From Mermis nigrescens (taxonomy: Eukaryota; Nematoda; Enoplea; Mermithida; Mermithidae): a DNA stretch of 64,000 nucleotides. The stretch spans positions 1 to 64,000 of the forward strand of contig JAVLUZ010000057.1 in the NCBI GenBank assembly GCA_036768485.1, in the 5' to 3' direction. The notes beneath the pieces are model-generated. The model had not been told where the DNA came from. It worked only from the letters and a program-made list of their open reading frames with translations, and ran no database searches. The stretch's first letter is position 1. Each line of letters opens with the position of its first letter. The position numbers were made by a program, and so were the translations under genes. This document shows positions 32,751 to 45,290 of this stretch, piece after piece.

Positions 32751-33753
32751 CTAAAACTCCAATTCGTCGTGGCTGTCACTGTCCTCCAATTCCTTGTGGC
32801 TGTCCCTGTCCTCGTCCAATCGTGGTGCACTGGGCTTACACGGATTGAACAGCTGCCCAGCCATCCGCAGAAACTCGACCGTACAATCAAGTTGCATTTC
32901 CTTGCATCACTTTTGGAACATGTACCGACTTAGATTACCGGGTACGTGTGCTTTGATTCTCCCTGACGATGCAAAACTAGACTTGGCTGCTCGCCAGGAG
33001 GACTCGATGGCGTTAGTATGTGTCTGTGTGTCAGGATCTTTAAGATTCAGAGAATGATTTACTTTCATGTGAATGTAGCCATGGTCTCCCAAGCAGTCAT
33101 ATGCCTTCCAAAAGTCAGAAAGAATCGTCGTACCCGGGTTAATCAACTCTCGGATTATGGGTAGCAGTGTGTCAGACCCCCGGCCCTCGACGGCTACCAT
33201 AAACACGCTGACCGGAGCCACGTTCATAGCCGCCAAAGACCCATTGGCCCTCCACAGAATGCCCCCTATGATATTTTTGCTTACCGAATTTGGATTCGTC
33301 GATCTCGACGACCTTCCCAGGGCCACCGAGCTTTTCTGGGTTCATGAAGAATGCATCAAATATGACCTACCGGCAGTAAGATGGCCAGTTGACCAGACTT
33401 TCTTGGGCCATCTCGAGCTGTTCGCCAGTAAATCGCAAAGTTGCACCTCCGACCCAGAAATTGACGAATCCAAGAACTTTCCAAATTGGTAACTTCGAAT
33501 TCTCAAAAAACGTGTGCTTGTGCAAGCCCACTCGCACTCCGCAAGGCCGCGCCTTCTGTTTCCTGACCGACACACGCGCCTGGCACGTCCATATCCATCC
33601 ATCCACCCATGATTCATCATTGATTAGAACCATCTTCCCGCCACATGTTGGAGAGTCGTATTCGCCTGCGCGTTGAACCAGTCCCAACTCCGCCAGCTTC
33701 TCGGGCAACCCATCACGATCTTCGCAAAATTTCACGATTTTTAATAAATTCAT
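32751..33753 (-). pseudogene. Merlin (IS1016/ISXO2-like) transposase, broken
   Basis: The minus-strand gene runs from ATG at 33753 to TAG at 32751, about 334 codons, close to full length for Merlin transposases. The N-terminal third has the zinc-binding start PTCGGKM followed by FFENSKLP and NWPSYCR, as in this family. The DDE catalytic core follows: VEIDESKFG near 33300, TTILSDFWKAY near 33125, HTNAIESSW near 33005. Lesions: an in-frame TAG at 33367-33369, a single-base frameshift near 33235, and TGA at 32907-32909. The C-terminus is acidic (DSHKELEDSDSHDELE). Merlin elements move by cut-and-paste. The gene is almost complete but inactive as written. Confidence 0.88.
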
Positions 33754-33979
33754 TTAAATTGTTCCCTGAATAACAAACATTTATGTAGGTAATTATTTGT
33801 GCAGTGTATCACTTCATATCTATAATTCATTTCCAGCGCAAACAATATGTAAATCGCGATTTTACAAACTGTTATTCATCATACTATTGACACATTAATC
33901 ATGCCACCCATTTCCAACATATTCACCCATTGGAACACTGTGATCTAATTGACTACGCGCGCGTGGGCTCGGCATCCCC

Positions 33980-33987
33980 TTTTTATA
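33980..33987 (-). promoter_or_regulatory. TATA box upstream of the Merlin transposase
   Basis: CTATAAAAAGGGG on the minus strand, about 230 bp upstream of the ATG. It is a good TATA match in the right orientation; its role is inferred. Confidence 0.4.
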
Positions 33988-34099
33988 GGTCATTTTTCCA
34001 GTCATGCTAGAAAATTTAGCGCAAATCAATTTGATTCGCTGTTGACGGATTTCGCAGAGGTCTAAAAAACAAAGTTTTGCGCTTTTTCCTACCAATCGC

Positions 34100-35449
34100 A
34101 CATCAGTCTCTTAAATGTTGTCCAATCCCATCGTCGCCTGTGGTGAATATAGAAAGTAGTTCGATTTCTGTGATACAGTACTATTTGTGATTAGATAATT
34201 TTCATAAAGGAAGGTACTTGATCAAATGCGTTAAGGCTTTACTAAGATCAGTAACAAGACCAAACTTGTGTTCAACAAATTTTTACTAATACCATATTCT
34301 ATCGTTTCTATAAGTACGTTCCTCCCTAATGTTTATGTCCCTCCTACATCCTTGAGTGGTGAGATCCCTCCTTCCCCCTCTTACATGTATGCCGCTTTCA
34401 TCCAAGGGCAGGTCCGGGATATTCTATCAGGGGCGGAATCCCAAATCTCCCTTGCAGCGTCAAAAATTGTGCAGAAATTCGTCCATTATGCTTAAGGGAT
34501 CGATTTTCGCCATAATCATTTTTTGTCTGAAAAAAGTGAAACATTTTCAAAAGTTTTCTATGAAAAGTGCACAAAATTACTATAAAAATTGGCGCGAAAC
34601 ACGGATATAATACTCGAGAGATCATTTAAGGAATTGAACAATCATTGTTCTCTACATAAACAACTCTTCGAACCAGGAAAAAGTTTTAAGGGCGTCAAGA
34701 AAGTCAGTAACTGTCATTAATGAATACAGCCGGGCACGAAGCCCAGAGAAAGTTTGAAAAATCGTAATAAAAAATGCCTAAGATCATCAAAGGAAAGACG
34801 TCCGTCTCTATTGCGCCCAATATATTTTGACAATAGGGGGCGGCTACCCCCGCATCCCTCTGAATCCCCACACGGTTTCATCCATGTACTTTGCAAAAGC
34901 TGACACCTTTTGTTGATTTTATTGCCATCTTGCTATTTTTGGCAAAAAACTTTAAAGGTCGGTAACGGTAACGCGCTCAGAAAATCTTCAGCAATTAAAT
35001 GTAAATACGAATGAAGAAAACACACAGAAACAGACAGGGCAAACTAATGTCAAAAATCCAGCTCACACCCAAATAAATCACATTACCATACTCGCAATCA
35101 ATCAACAACTTGCTACCGGATCGATTATATAAGCGCTGACTTACTCGGATATAAGAAAAAGTGAAGTCTTTTTGGACGAAAAATTAAAAATAAGACGTAA
35201 AATGTTACAAACTTTTGTGGAATCGGCGGGCACTATTTTGGACACTACGGCATGTTGGGACGGTGCTCTGACTTTATCAAGTAATTTCCACAAGTCGGTC
35301 ACGATCATATCGTTTTTTACGTAATCCTTAATTCTTGCCGCTTCCAGTTCGTTCTTAATAACGCCCAATATTTTTTAACAATAGGGCGGTTAATCACGCC
35401 TAGCTAGATTATCTATGATTTGAATAGCCTGCACAACAGTCATTTTTGT
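34100..35449. other. Unassigned, degenerate MITE relics
   Basis: No gene is seen. 34430-34880 looks like a worn MITE of the GGCGGAT type (CAGGGGCGGAATCCC at one side, GGGGGCGGCTACCCCC at the other, with decayed hairpins near 34560 and 34730). A 75-codon minus frame at 35141-35368 has no recognisable domain. Confidence 0.3.
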
Positions 35450-35541
35450 AAAGAAAGTGTATTTTTTGGCCTATTGGCAGTCACATAAAATAATATTTTA
35501 TTTTATGTGACTGCCAATAGGCCAAAAAATACACTTTCTTT
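35450..35541. repeat. Perfect 41-bp-arm hairpin
   Basis: The left arm 35450-35490 and right arm 35501-35541 are exact reverse complements around a 10-nt loop (TAATATTTTA). Both arms carry GGCCTATTGGCAGTCACAT or its complement. CAGTCATTTTTGT flanks it on both sides (35438-35450, 35574-35586). Perfect pairing indicates recent origin or ongoing correction. Confidence 0.9.
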
Positions 35542-35844
35542 AGATATGAACCAGTCACAAACATTTAGAAGTCAGTCATTTTTGTGTCGCCACCCAGCGC
35601 ATTTAACGCGTTATTCAAATCATACAACGATGGCACGTTATTGTCCTCAAGAGCAGTAACGATAGTATCTGTATATTGCTTCTCAACGATTAATGCCTTT
35701 CGCTGACAAACAAAAATTCGTGTTTAGGAGCAGTCAGAAAATTTAAAAAACTTGTTAAACATTACTTTCTCTACAATAAGTGAATTTTATAACGAGATTC
35801 TGCCAAAATTGTCGAGCTTCAGTGAGAAAACAATATATTACAAA

Positions 35845-38073
35845 TAGAGCTGCACGTGGGTACCCGGACGGGTACCCGAGTACCGAGTACCCGGATAGAA
35901 AATAATTTTATTACCCGGGTACCCGAATCCCCTAATATAAAATGGAAAATTAGCACTGCAGTTATGCAATATGTGCTAAGAATTGAATTAGGAAACCTAT
36001 AAACATATTTCTTCTAAAGTGTGACTGAATCACAATGTAAATGTGATTTGATATAATCAACCGTAAAATGTTAAATAAGCGAGTCTGTTAATATTTCCTA
36101 TTAACACAATATAGTCTAGGCATATTCCATCATTCAGCGCTTTAGTTACATTATTTTATTTGGGCCGAATTCTTCTTATTCTTCATTGTAAACAAATTTA
36201 AACAAGAAATTATCTCTTAGCGACACTTTTTTATAATGCATTCACTTCTGTGACCATTATATAAGTTTAAACTGCAACTTTTATTCACATCGTGCGCGCA
36301 ACTGTTTTAGTTAGACCTGGTTCAAAGCCTATCGATGTTCCAAATGCAGTCAGCCATAGGCGTAGCCAGGGGGACATTGGGGGTGCCTGCCCCCGAAATT
36401 TTTCAGAAAATATTGTTGATTTTTTTGTTGCAATAATGTATGTCCAGAAAACTGAGTTCAAAAAGGCAAAAACGTCAGAATTTTCCGCGCCGAGTCATTA
36501 TTATTTATTGCTATATAGATCCAACGAATTTAAAAGCTTGAATCAATTAAAATAATCCAGCACTTCACATCACTTTAGTAATTTAATGCACTATTTGTTC
36601 GTTGAATGAAACTGCGCATGCTTGTTGAGCATGATAGTAAAAGTGCGAAAATGATTGCGAACCAGTTTGTCTATTTTCTGCTTTGTTTGTCTTTTGTGTA
36701 CCAGTTTGTCTATTCTTTGTTTCGTTTATCTTTCTTTACAAGGACACATAATCCTATTTTAATTGGAAGGAATGGCCAAATTTTCTTATATTTTTGCGCA
36801 TTTCTTGTTCTATGAACTGCATTTTGTAAATTAGAAGGCCACAAATGGGCATGAAAACGGTAAGAACAAAATTTTCATGGATACATCTTTCTATATCTTA
36901 TTGGCAGCGACCCGTTGCTGCGCTGTGTACCTAGCAGAGGTCGAAACACGCATTTCAGATCAGTTTGTGCAATGTAGGAGGTCATCAATTTTAAGTGTTT
37001 TTGGCTTGCTTCCGAACCGAGGTTTGGCCGATTTTGCGAAAATTTTAACGTTACTATTTAACATTAAAATGTTTTTTATAAAATTTTTCGGGACTCTGCC
37101 CCGGATCCTGCTCGCCACCTCAGACGTCCCGCAGCCATAAAATCTCGTTGTACATGTGAAACGAGATTTTTGGGAGAACAAGCCAGGTAAAAGGGTTAGG
37201 AATTTCTAAAAATTTCCGGCGTTTCGCGCCGGCATTAATTTGTCTGCTTTGTATGATTTAAGCGGTAGAAATTGAGTTTAATGTGCAAAAACGTCAAAAT
37301 GTTCCGGCGCATATCGCCGCCAGTTACTGTTCTTACTTTTGTAAAGCTCCAGCATTGCGTTTTAAAGCCTGAATCACTCAAAATATCTTCAATCAAAGTT
37401 GATAATTCGCAGTTTTCTTGTTAGAAGCTTGAATTGTCAAAACTGTTTCGTACAACTTTGATAATTTTCTGCTCTATCAGATTATTAGTATTCACAGAGC
37501 TACAAACTGTTACGGGTAGAAAAAATGACTAAATTTCTTGGCACTTTGCGCCACTTATCAATTCCGAACTGTTTGTCAATAGAAAGGCCGTAAATTCTAC
37601 ACGAAAACGTTTATGCCCCCGAACCAAAATTCTGACTACGTCTCTGCAGTCAGCTCCAGATAGACTTAGACTTGTTTTTGAATAAATTTTCATTTCCGGT
37701 TGATTTCAAAATTGCTTTTCGTCAATGTGTTTTCCTGCTTCAAATGTTTTAATGACGCTATGAAGATACAAAACCTGCTTCACAATTTTTTGCTTTGAAT
37801 TATGAAAATGACTTAAATTTCATTAAATGCATACGAATTCTTCAGATTAAAGCCTTGATTCTATTTAATCTTGCATTAATTTTTCAATAATTTCACAGCT
37901 TAAATATCACTTTGCCCTATACCTCACTGTCAAACGTAAATAAATGATGTTCACTGCATTCTCTTTTATCTAAGGTCCTACCCAGGTATACCGGGTACCC
38001 GAATTACCCGGGTACCCGGGTAATGAAATAGCCGGGTACCCGGGTAGTAAAATTTGCAAAGTGTGCAGCTCTA
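35845..38073. mobile_element. hAT element, TAGAGCTGCAC family, complete
   Basis: The ends TAGAGCTGCAC and GTGCAGCTCTA are perfectly inverted. The exact 8-bp duplication ATTACAAA lies at 35837-35844 and 38074-38081. The empty site is at 29385-29392 in LR1c. Inside both ends are arrays of GGGTACCCGG (35855-35925, 37985-38050). It is non-autonomous and contains the MITE at 36355-37646. Confidence 0.93.
36355..37646. mobile_element. Nested hAT-like MITE, CATAGGCGTAGCCAGG family
   Basis: The left end is CATAGGCGTAGCCAGG; the right end reads inward as CAGAGACGTAGTCAGA. The exact 8-bp duplication CAGTCAGC lies at 36347-36354 and 37647-37654. GGCGC hairpins are near 37220, 37308 and 37545. Confidence 0.8.
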
Positions 38074-38148
38074 ATTACAAACAATCTGCAGCGCAATTTT
38101 ACTCATTGCACCCAATGTTGCGGCCAATTGTTTTTCAGATGCTCCGAC

Positions 38149-38955
38149 CAATGGCGGATCTAGGGATTTCTCAAGTTGAGAGGGGCCGTACCCCAGTTTT
38201 TCCTAAAACAGTCAAAAATAGGTCCACAATTTGCCGTTTGCGTGCGAAATAGCGTTTTTCGGCGTTTTACTTTGTCTACTTTTATTTAAAACCGCTTTTA
38301 ACTCAACATTCTTCAGAAAATTTTCAAATATTGGACAATGTTATACCAGAAAATTGTAAGATTTGATTACAATTTGCAAAAATCAGGCGCGAGGCGATTG
38401 AAAATATGACAATTTTTGGCGGAAAGACGCTTAGAAGCTTGATTTGCTGTATTTGTGGCATTTGACCAGGCACAAAGCTGGCCGCCCTATTTAGGGGATG
38501 CAACACCAATTTTGGAGAGACTAAGCCCGAAAAGGCCAAAAATAGCACAAAATAACGTTTAAAAAGTCCTATTTTTTCGATTTTTTTAATTTGGGGGGGT
38601 CCGGACCCTCATCCCCCCAGAGACACGAGCCCGCATTTGACGCGGATTACTGGATAATTTTAAAAAATTATGCTTAAAACAGAAGAAATCTACGCTGAAA
38701 TAGCTGTTTCTGCACTTGTAATTGCTTTAAAATCTAGTCCAAGAGCAAAAAATGGCTTCTAGGTTACCAAGAAAGTAAATAAATGTCTCTAATAGGTATT
38801 ATATGGCTCCAAGTAACGGAAAAATTTCAGAAATTATGATCACTGACGGCCAAAAATCATTGCAAAATTACATATCCATTCTAATCTCGCCAAATATTTT
38901 CGGCCATGGGAAGGGTAGGGAAGGCCGACCCCCGCCCCCTTTAGATATGCCACTG
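38149..38955. mobile_element. hAT-like MITE, GGCGGATCTAGG family, copy 2
   Basis: It starts CAATGGCGGATCTAGG and ends TTTAGATATGCCACTG. The flanks GCTCCGAC (38141-38148) and TCTCCGTC (38956-38963) match at 6 of 8. It is the same insertion as 29460-30023, enlarged by the nested MITE at 38467-38633. Confidence 0.7.
38467..38633. mobile_element. MITE, CAGGCACGTAGCTGGCC family
   Basis: It starts CAGGCACAAAGCTGGCC and ends ACACGAGCCCG. The exact 8-bp duplication CATTTGAC lies at 38459-38466 and 38634-38641. The paralogous site near 29772 (CATTTAAC) is empty. Confidence 0.88.
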
Positions 38956-39757
38956 TCTCCGTCTCATTCTAATGCAATTGTTTGTTGTCGCTCTTTTCTT
39001 AAAATAATTTTTTTCAATTTAGGCATTAATTGATGTACGAATTCTGTGTTGAAATGCAGTACTGCAGCACTCGATCCAGCAATTTCTTTTGTACAGAATC
39101 CATTTTCACATTTACATCTCAAACCAGTAGTGCATTCAAAAATTCAGAATTAAAATGCGAAAAAATCAGACAAATTGACGATTTGAAAGAATGATCATTT
39201 TTAATTGCTAATTTATGAAAAAAATCCTAACATATTTGCCATAAATTCAAGGCAAAATAAAAGGCGTTTAACGAACAAACAATGCTTAACACTAAATTTA
39301 TAGTTTTCCAAAGTCAAAAGCTCAGGAAGAGTAGAATGACAAGATTTAGAACCACTAAATTTAGTTATAGCTTTCTTGCAGGTCAATTAAGAATAATGAT
39401 AAACACCCTGCATAACATATTTTAATGCGGAAAACTGTATTTTTATGACCTTTTTGTCCAATTGACTAGTTTTTTCACATATGTAAGTAACAGGGATGTG
39501 CCGGTTAACTGGAAACGGGGTCCGGCTGGAACCGACCATCTTTTTGGAACCGGAACCGGAACCGAGAACCGATTTTTTGATATTCTAAGAACCGGAACCG
39601 GAACCGGAACCGATTTTTTGATTTTATAAGAACCGGAACCGGAACCGATCATTTTTGGAGTCGGTTATCGGTTTTTAAAAATTAGAGTTAAAAATCGAAC
39701 TTCATTAAATTTAGTGAAGAAATGAAGCAGCAATTCAACCTATTATTACCCAAAACT

Positions 39758-39964
39758 TTACAGACTAAAACGTAGTATTGTTCCGGGTAAATTATATTTT
39801 AAAAATAACAGTCGTTCTGCTTTTTCGCCATGTAGCCTGTTTCTGAGAGGGTCGTAAATGATTCCAGTGCAACTGAACAGCTGTTCCGATGGAACGCTTG
39901 TAGCTGGCGCTGCAAGCTTTGCCAAAAACATTTGGCGAGATAAAGAATGGATATACGAGTACAA
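39758..39964 (-). pseudogene. hAT transposase C-terminal fragment
   Basis: 68 codons. The hAT dimerisation pattern is clear: [16 protein letters not shown], then [19 protein letters not shown]. The Cys in LFSCTG replaces the more usual Thr or Ser. Only the extreme C-terminus remains; the sequence upstream on the minus strand is replaced by a reversed MITE (39985-40772). It corresponds to the fragment at 16815-17108, but the two elements have different subterminal repeats and are different families. Confidence 0.85.
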
Positions 39965-39984
39965 TTTGCAATTATTGTTTGGCC

Positions 39985-40772
39985 CTCAGTGACCATAATT
40001 TCTCAAATTTTTTCGGCGCTACGCGCCAGATGATACCTATTAATGACATTTATTTACTTTCTTGGCCACATGGAAGCCATTTCCTGTTCATGTAGGTTTA
40101 GAAACAATTTTAGCAGCAGAAACAGCTATTTTTGCATAGTTTTCTTCTATTTCCAATTAAAAATTTCGATGTTTCGCATCAAATGCTATAAATACAGTAA
40201 ATCAAGCTGTAAATCATGCTTCTTGACGTCTATCCGTCTTAATCTCACAAAATTTCCGGCGCTTCGCGCCACGGTTTTTTGTATGTGGCAAAGATTTTTC
40301 CCGATGTGCAAAGACTTTTTGGGACCGTCTTTGTACATGTACGAACATTTTTGGAGAGACAAAAATTACTAAAAAGGTCTAAAATTCGCAAAAATTTACG
40401 GCGCTTCGCATCAAAATGACTGATTGTGTGCTCTACTCATCTTTATAATGGCAGAAACTGCATTTCGAAAGGAAAAATGTCAAATTTTTAGGCGCTGGGT
40501 AAATTGTATACTAGATCCAAAAATCGTTGTTTCTTTGACCTCAGCAAAAATCCGGCGCAAAGCACCGAAAAATTTAGCACAAAATTGTCGAAAATTTTAA
40601 AATTTTAAGAAAAAATATTGTGTCAAAAATGATTTGATGTAAAAGTATACATTGTAAAACCCCGAAAAAACGCTGTTTCGCAGCGTTAAGGGCAAATTTT
40701 TGGACCTGTTTTCGACTGTTCTTGGAAAAGTTGGAATACTGCCCCCTTAGGAAAATCCTAGATACGCCACTG
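39985..40772. mobile_element. Truncated, reversed MITE of the GGCGGATCTAGG family
   Basis: The right end reads CCTAGATACGCCACTG at 40772. The interior matches 38160-38860 in reverse, with hairpins near 40012, 40258 and 40553. The left end is truncated and no duplication is found. It is interrupted by the foldback piece at 40268-40498. Confidence 0.6.
40268..40498. mobile_element. Truncated foldback element, copy 3
   Basis: It matches the left third of 4304-5062 (GGCAAAGATTTTTCCCGATG, then GGACCGTCTTTGTACATGTA, then two hairpins). Ends are missing. Confidence 0.6.
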
Positions 40773-41512
40773 GCCTGGCTGCAAGATACTGCTTAGCTAT
40801 AAACGCGAGAATCGGCAAATTCTTCGACTTCTCTTTCCACCATTGCAGCAGATCTTCGTCATGAATTAAGCATTTCGATTTCGTATAAGCCTCCAATTAA
40901 GAAACACATAGATAATATTCAGTGATTTATAAGTAAATTGTCAACTAGACGTAAAACTTATTTGAGTGTGCAGTTGCCAGATAGAAACGACTTCCTGAAT
41001 AATTTATCTTTTGATTACATTGACATAGGTTCCGGTGAAGTCAAGCTATCAAGAGCGTATGTACCTTAACACAGGAACCGAGAACCGGAAACGGAACCGA
41101 CGGTTCTCTAGTTGAAGAACTGGAACTGGAACCGACGGTTCCAACTTACGCAAGAACCAGAACCAGAACCGGAACCGACGGTTCCAACTTACGCAAGAAC
41201 CAGAACTGGAACCGGAACTGAAATTCTTCTTTTCCAAGAACCGGAACCAGAACCGATTTGTTTGAAAAACCTGGAACCGGAACATCCCTAGTAAGTAAAT
41301 AATATGAGTATTCATCGAAAATTTATGGTTTCAGATTAGTTTAACTTAATTCTAGGCATTTTATGAGTGAAGAAAGCAGAATCGGCGCGCAGCGCCTGAA
41401 AATTATTAACACCTTTGCTACTTTCATACCCGAAATCATGCAGAAAATGTTTGATAGCTCAAAATCGTCTGACAATGATTCGAGTCTTGGATCCCAAGGT
41501 AGGGCTAATACC

Positions 41513-41541
41513 TCCCTCACTCCCCCATATGGGAATGTGTG
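41513..41541. other. 28-bp extra segment, possible MITE-end remnant
   Basis: LR1c reads GATACCTCTGTACACGAAT near 30748. LR1d has about 28 extra bases here, ending CCCATATGGGAATGTGTG, similar to the ends of the CATGGGCGTGG MITEs. It could be a leftover after internal deletion of a MITE. Confidence 0.35.
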
Positions 41542-44500
41542 GTACACGAATATCCTAAAGTATATAAGCACGGGCCTGGGCCTCGTTTAATTAGAGCCCA
41601 GTTGATCACTGGAGTACCCTTGCTGATGTGTCAAGCAAGTATTAACCGCCGGACGATTTTCAGACAGAACGTTTTTTTCCATCATTTTTAAAGGCAAAAG
41701 CTGCAATAGAGCTTGATGTGCGTTTTAATGAAAAACGCCTAGAACTAATCAATTTCTATATTTTCGGACTGTCAAAAGCAATTTAATTCAGCCGAAATGG
41801 ATAACAATGCTTTAAAAATATAGCGTTACAGCAAAAATCTTTTAAGTATGCTATGCCGATCATTTTTGTGGTTTGAATAGTGGAAAAAATAAGCATAAAA
41901 AATCTATTGGTTTAGATTTGTGGGATTTCAGCCCTCTGCCGGTGTCACACCTCAAAGTGTCCGGTATATCAAGCATTACCGCAAAGTGTCCAAACTTTTT
42001 TTGTTGATAAATTAAACGAATAAAAGGTGAACGAAACCGATATGGTGGTTAATTGCTGTACTGAACAGATAAAAATGTGAATTTGTGATAGTATATATGT
42101 GCCTTACAGTATGGGAATTCTGGGAAGCGGGGGTCAGCCGGGAAAGATTTCATAACGTGTATTTTAATAATTCTTTTCACATTTCTGACAATACTTCTTT
42201 TTGAAACAAAAGAAAAAATTTGAAAAAATGAGGAAAAATTAGAGTAAAATGAACAATTGACGTTTTTGGTCAAAAACTGGCTAAAATCGCTCAATAAGCA
42301 TACGTCCTTAGATTTTTTCGTTAAAATGCAGTAGCTATTCTGCAAGGGTCGAACCCCTCAAAAATAAAAGATTCAGTATATTCCAGTCGAATGATAAAAC
42401 ACATCTGATTGCGTTTACATGAATAACAATCTTTCACTTACCAGCCGTAATTTCAGATCACGCGATTTAATTATGCTTATGTACAACCAAATTCGGATTA
42501 CCTAGATGGAATTCTCAGAAACCGTGAAACTTCAGCCTATGGTGATCCCATGACTTAAAAACCATTGGTGATCTAAATTAGAGTGAGAACAATGTACTAC
42601 TCCAAAACTCGACAACTCTCATAAAGGTCGGTTTTCTCTAACGTAACAAAATAATTTAATGACATGCACAGACAGCGTTTCATCATAGATTGTGAATTCA
42701 AAAATTCTGATGGAATATCATTCAAAGAAAATTTAACCAATTTGAGGGCGTGAGGGTAGATCATAGGGAATCTAATAGACCCCTAAAATCGATTGACCCC
42801 ACAGAATTGAATTTTTGGCATGTTTTTTGTGATTTCTGCAGGTTTAACACTATTAAGACCCCAGAATTTGGCTGCAGTCAGTGTACGACTACATCTAAAT
42901 CTCAACATTTCCAAGTTGTAATAATTCCTAAATCGTTTAAGATCGCTTTTCTTCAGTTTGTTTTGGCATAAGACAGCATGAAAATGACGTGATGACCCAC
43001 ATTATCTACAGGGGGTTCAAACCACCAGTTTTTTACCTCTCCCCAGAATTCGTGATTATGCAGAAAATTCCTCAGAATGGCACTGTTTTAAGCGTTTTAG
43101 CTATTGTTTTGCTCAAAAGTGCCAAATTTTTGGCGCTTTGTGCATTATATATTCCTTATTCGATTATACGAGTATTTTGTGTAATTTATTCAAATTTTTC
43201 AATATTTTTCCGAAATCGTTTTTGCATTGTTTTTATGTTTTTTTACTTTTAGAAAGATAGAGCGTTATCATAGACGCCAAAACATGTTTTTACTGTATCC
43301 AACGTTTTTGAGCTCAAAAAATTCTAGAAAAACTTTTGCCCCACTCCCCTGCTCCCCCAGAATCCCCGACTTATGCACGTCCGGTTTTGACCAATCTTTT
43401 ATAAGCAAAAATCCTGCGATATTTACAATTAAATTGTTAACCCAACGGTTTATAATCTGCTTCCGCGTGTTTGACTGCTCACATAGTGTACGTGCGCGCA
43501 GGATCTTAAGTTTGAACTATATTTAGGAATTAAGTTCTGGCTCAACGAGTTCGGACTTAAATTTTTGTTGAAATCGACTTAAGTTCAGAATGAGCCTAGT
43601 TCGAAGTTAATGGCTTAAGTTTAAGATGGAAGTGGTCTCATTGAAACCGGCCCTGGTCTTTCCATGACTGATTTTTTGTGCTTAATAAAAATACAACATT
43701 CTGCACAAATCGCTTTAAGCTAGTTGTTCCTAGTGTCCGCTCTAATTTGCAAATAATCAATTTTTTCGTACATATATCTCTGTTTGGAATGACCTGCCTG
43801 ATTTTGTAGTTTCGTCCATTAACTTAAACATATTCAAATCTAGATTAATTGACGTCGACTTATTTTGATTTATCAGAGGGCATAATTAATTCGTCATTTG
43901 TATGACTCGCTTGTTGCCTTTTGCTGTACGTTCTTACTTTATTGACCGTACCTTTTATTATTCTTTTGTATCCTTCGGAATTGTCAGGTTTCACAATAAA
44001 TCATTTTAGTTCAGTTCATTTCAGATTGCGTGTGCATCTAAAATTACTTGAAAGTGTCCAGCCGGACACTTTGATACTGGGACACTTTGAGATATGATAC
44101 CAGCCCTATCCTGGAGTATATATGGTCTGTCTGCGCGATGTGAACCAAGAAAATAACAACTTGAAATTGTTCAGCCAAGGAAGCCAACTTAGCCCTGTAG
44201 GCGACCAAATTCACATCAGATGCAACTTGGATGTCCGATAATCGGCTTAACGTGCCAGATATCAATGTCGGCTTGAAGTTCTCATTTCTAAATTAAATAG
44301 TAGAACCTCAACTAGTGTGAATCTGCATCAGCATGCAGTAATAGCAGAGCTCAGGCAAAAAGCGGTTGCAAATGCCAAAATTGTGTAAAATCCAAACTAG
44401 TCCACAGTTTCTGGTTAGTTTCAATCACTCAACTAGATTTCATTCAATTTTTACCCAATTTTGGCCGTCATTTTACAATATTCCGAAACTGCTGATTAAA

Positions 44501-44956
44501 AGTAGGGTACTACCAAAGAAAAATGCTGTGATGGAACAAAAAGGGTGAACATACTTGGAATTGCATTTTATTAAGGATGTAAAAGGTGGGGCGATTAGGA
44601 AAAAGCTATCAATGCCTACAGAAGTCAAAAATATTCTCAACTTTGGCATACAAGCCTACAAAAATCGCAAGATATGCTAAAAATCCGACTTTTTCTAAGC
44701 AACGCAAAAATTAAAGTATATTCTGCGGCCTCTCAAAAGAAAGGTATCATCTTAAAACAACTTTTGCTGCTCGACATAATAGCTTGTAAGCATATTATGT
44801 AATGTGACTTGTTACAATATTCATTCAAGTCTGAGTTGCTTAATATTATGGCTGAAAGTGAAATGCTGTTAACAAATGTATAATTAAGTTGTTCGTACTT
44901 CATTATCACCAACTGAGCGTGTCACTTAGCAGATACAGCCATTCAAAGCGTCAAGG

Positions 44957-45115
44957 CAGGGACGGATTTAAGGGGGCGGGGGGGGGCGTCCGCCCACCAC
45001 CCCCATTGGCCCAAAATAAAGGATTTTTTAGCAATTTTCTGGTTAAAACGGCTAAGTTTTCCGCCCAAGTCAGGGTACCACCCCCCCCCTTAGGAGTATC
45101 CTGGATCCACCACTG
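44957..45115. mobile_element. hAT-like MITE, GGCGGATCCAG family
   Basis: It starts CAGGGACGGATTTAAGG and ends CTGGATCCACCACTG. The flanks CGTCAAGG (44949-44956) and CATCAAAG (45116-45123) match at 6 of 8. It is the same event as 10275-10450. Confidence 0.8.
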
Positions 45116-45290
45116 CATCAAAGTACAAGCAATATTCACATTAAATTTACTATCTGTTTTCAGCAGCTGTAAACCATTATTGGGCGCATGTAACTTTGTT
45201 CTAGTGTTGTAAAAGATAAGGATTTTTTGCATGATAAAAGATAAAGATAAAGTTAAAATTTGAAAATCTAGGAGATAAAGATAAAGATAA

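Larger units (their letters stand above)
39489..41290. mobile_element. hAT element with GGAACCGG subterminal arrays
   Basis: It starts CAGGGATGTGCCGGTT and ends AACCGGAACATCCCTA. The exact 8-bp duplication GTAAGTAA lies at 39481-39488 and 41291-41298. The empty site is at 30558-30565 in LR1c. Arrays of GGAACCGGAACC lie inside both ends (39520-39670, 41070-41285). It encodes a transposase remnant (39758-39964) and carries nested pieces at 39985-40772 and 40268-40498. Confidence 0.95.

Noticed and set aside
35141..35368. 75-codon minus frame as a gene
   Set aside because: No domain, no second copy and no supporting signals.
44044..44265. Protein-coding gene on the minus strand in the conserved block
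   Set aside because: The corresponding frame at 9369-9590 is shifted by an indel, so the frame is not conserved.
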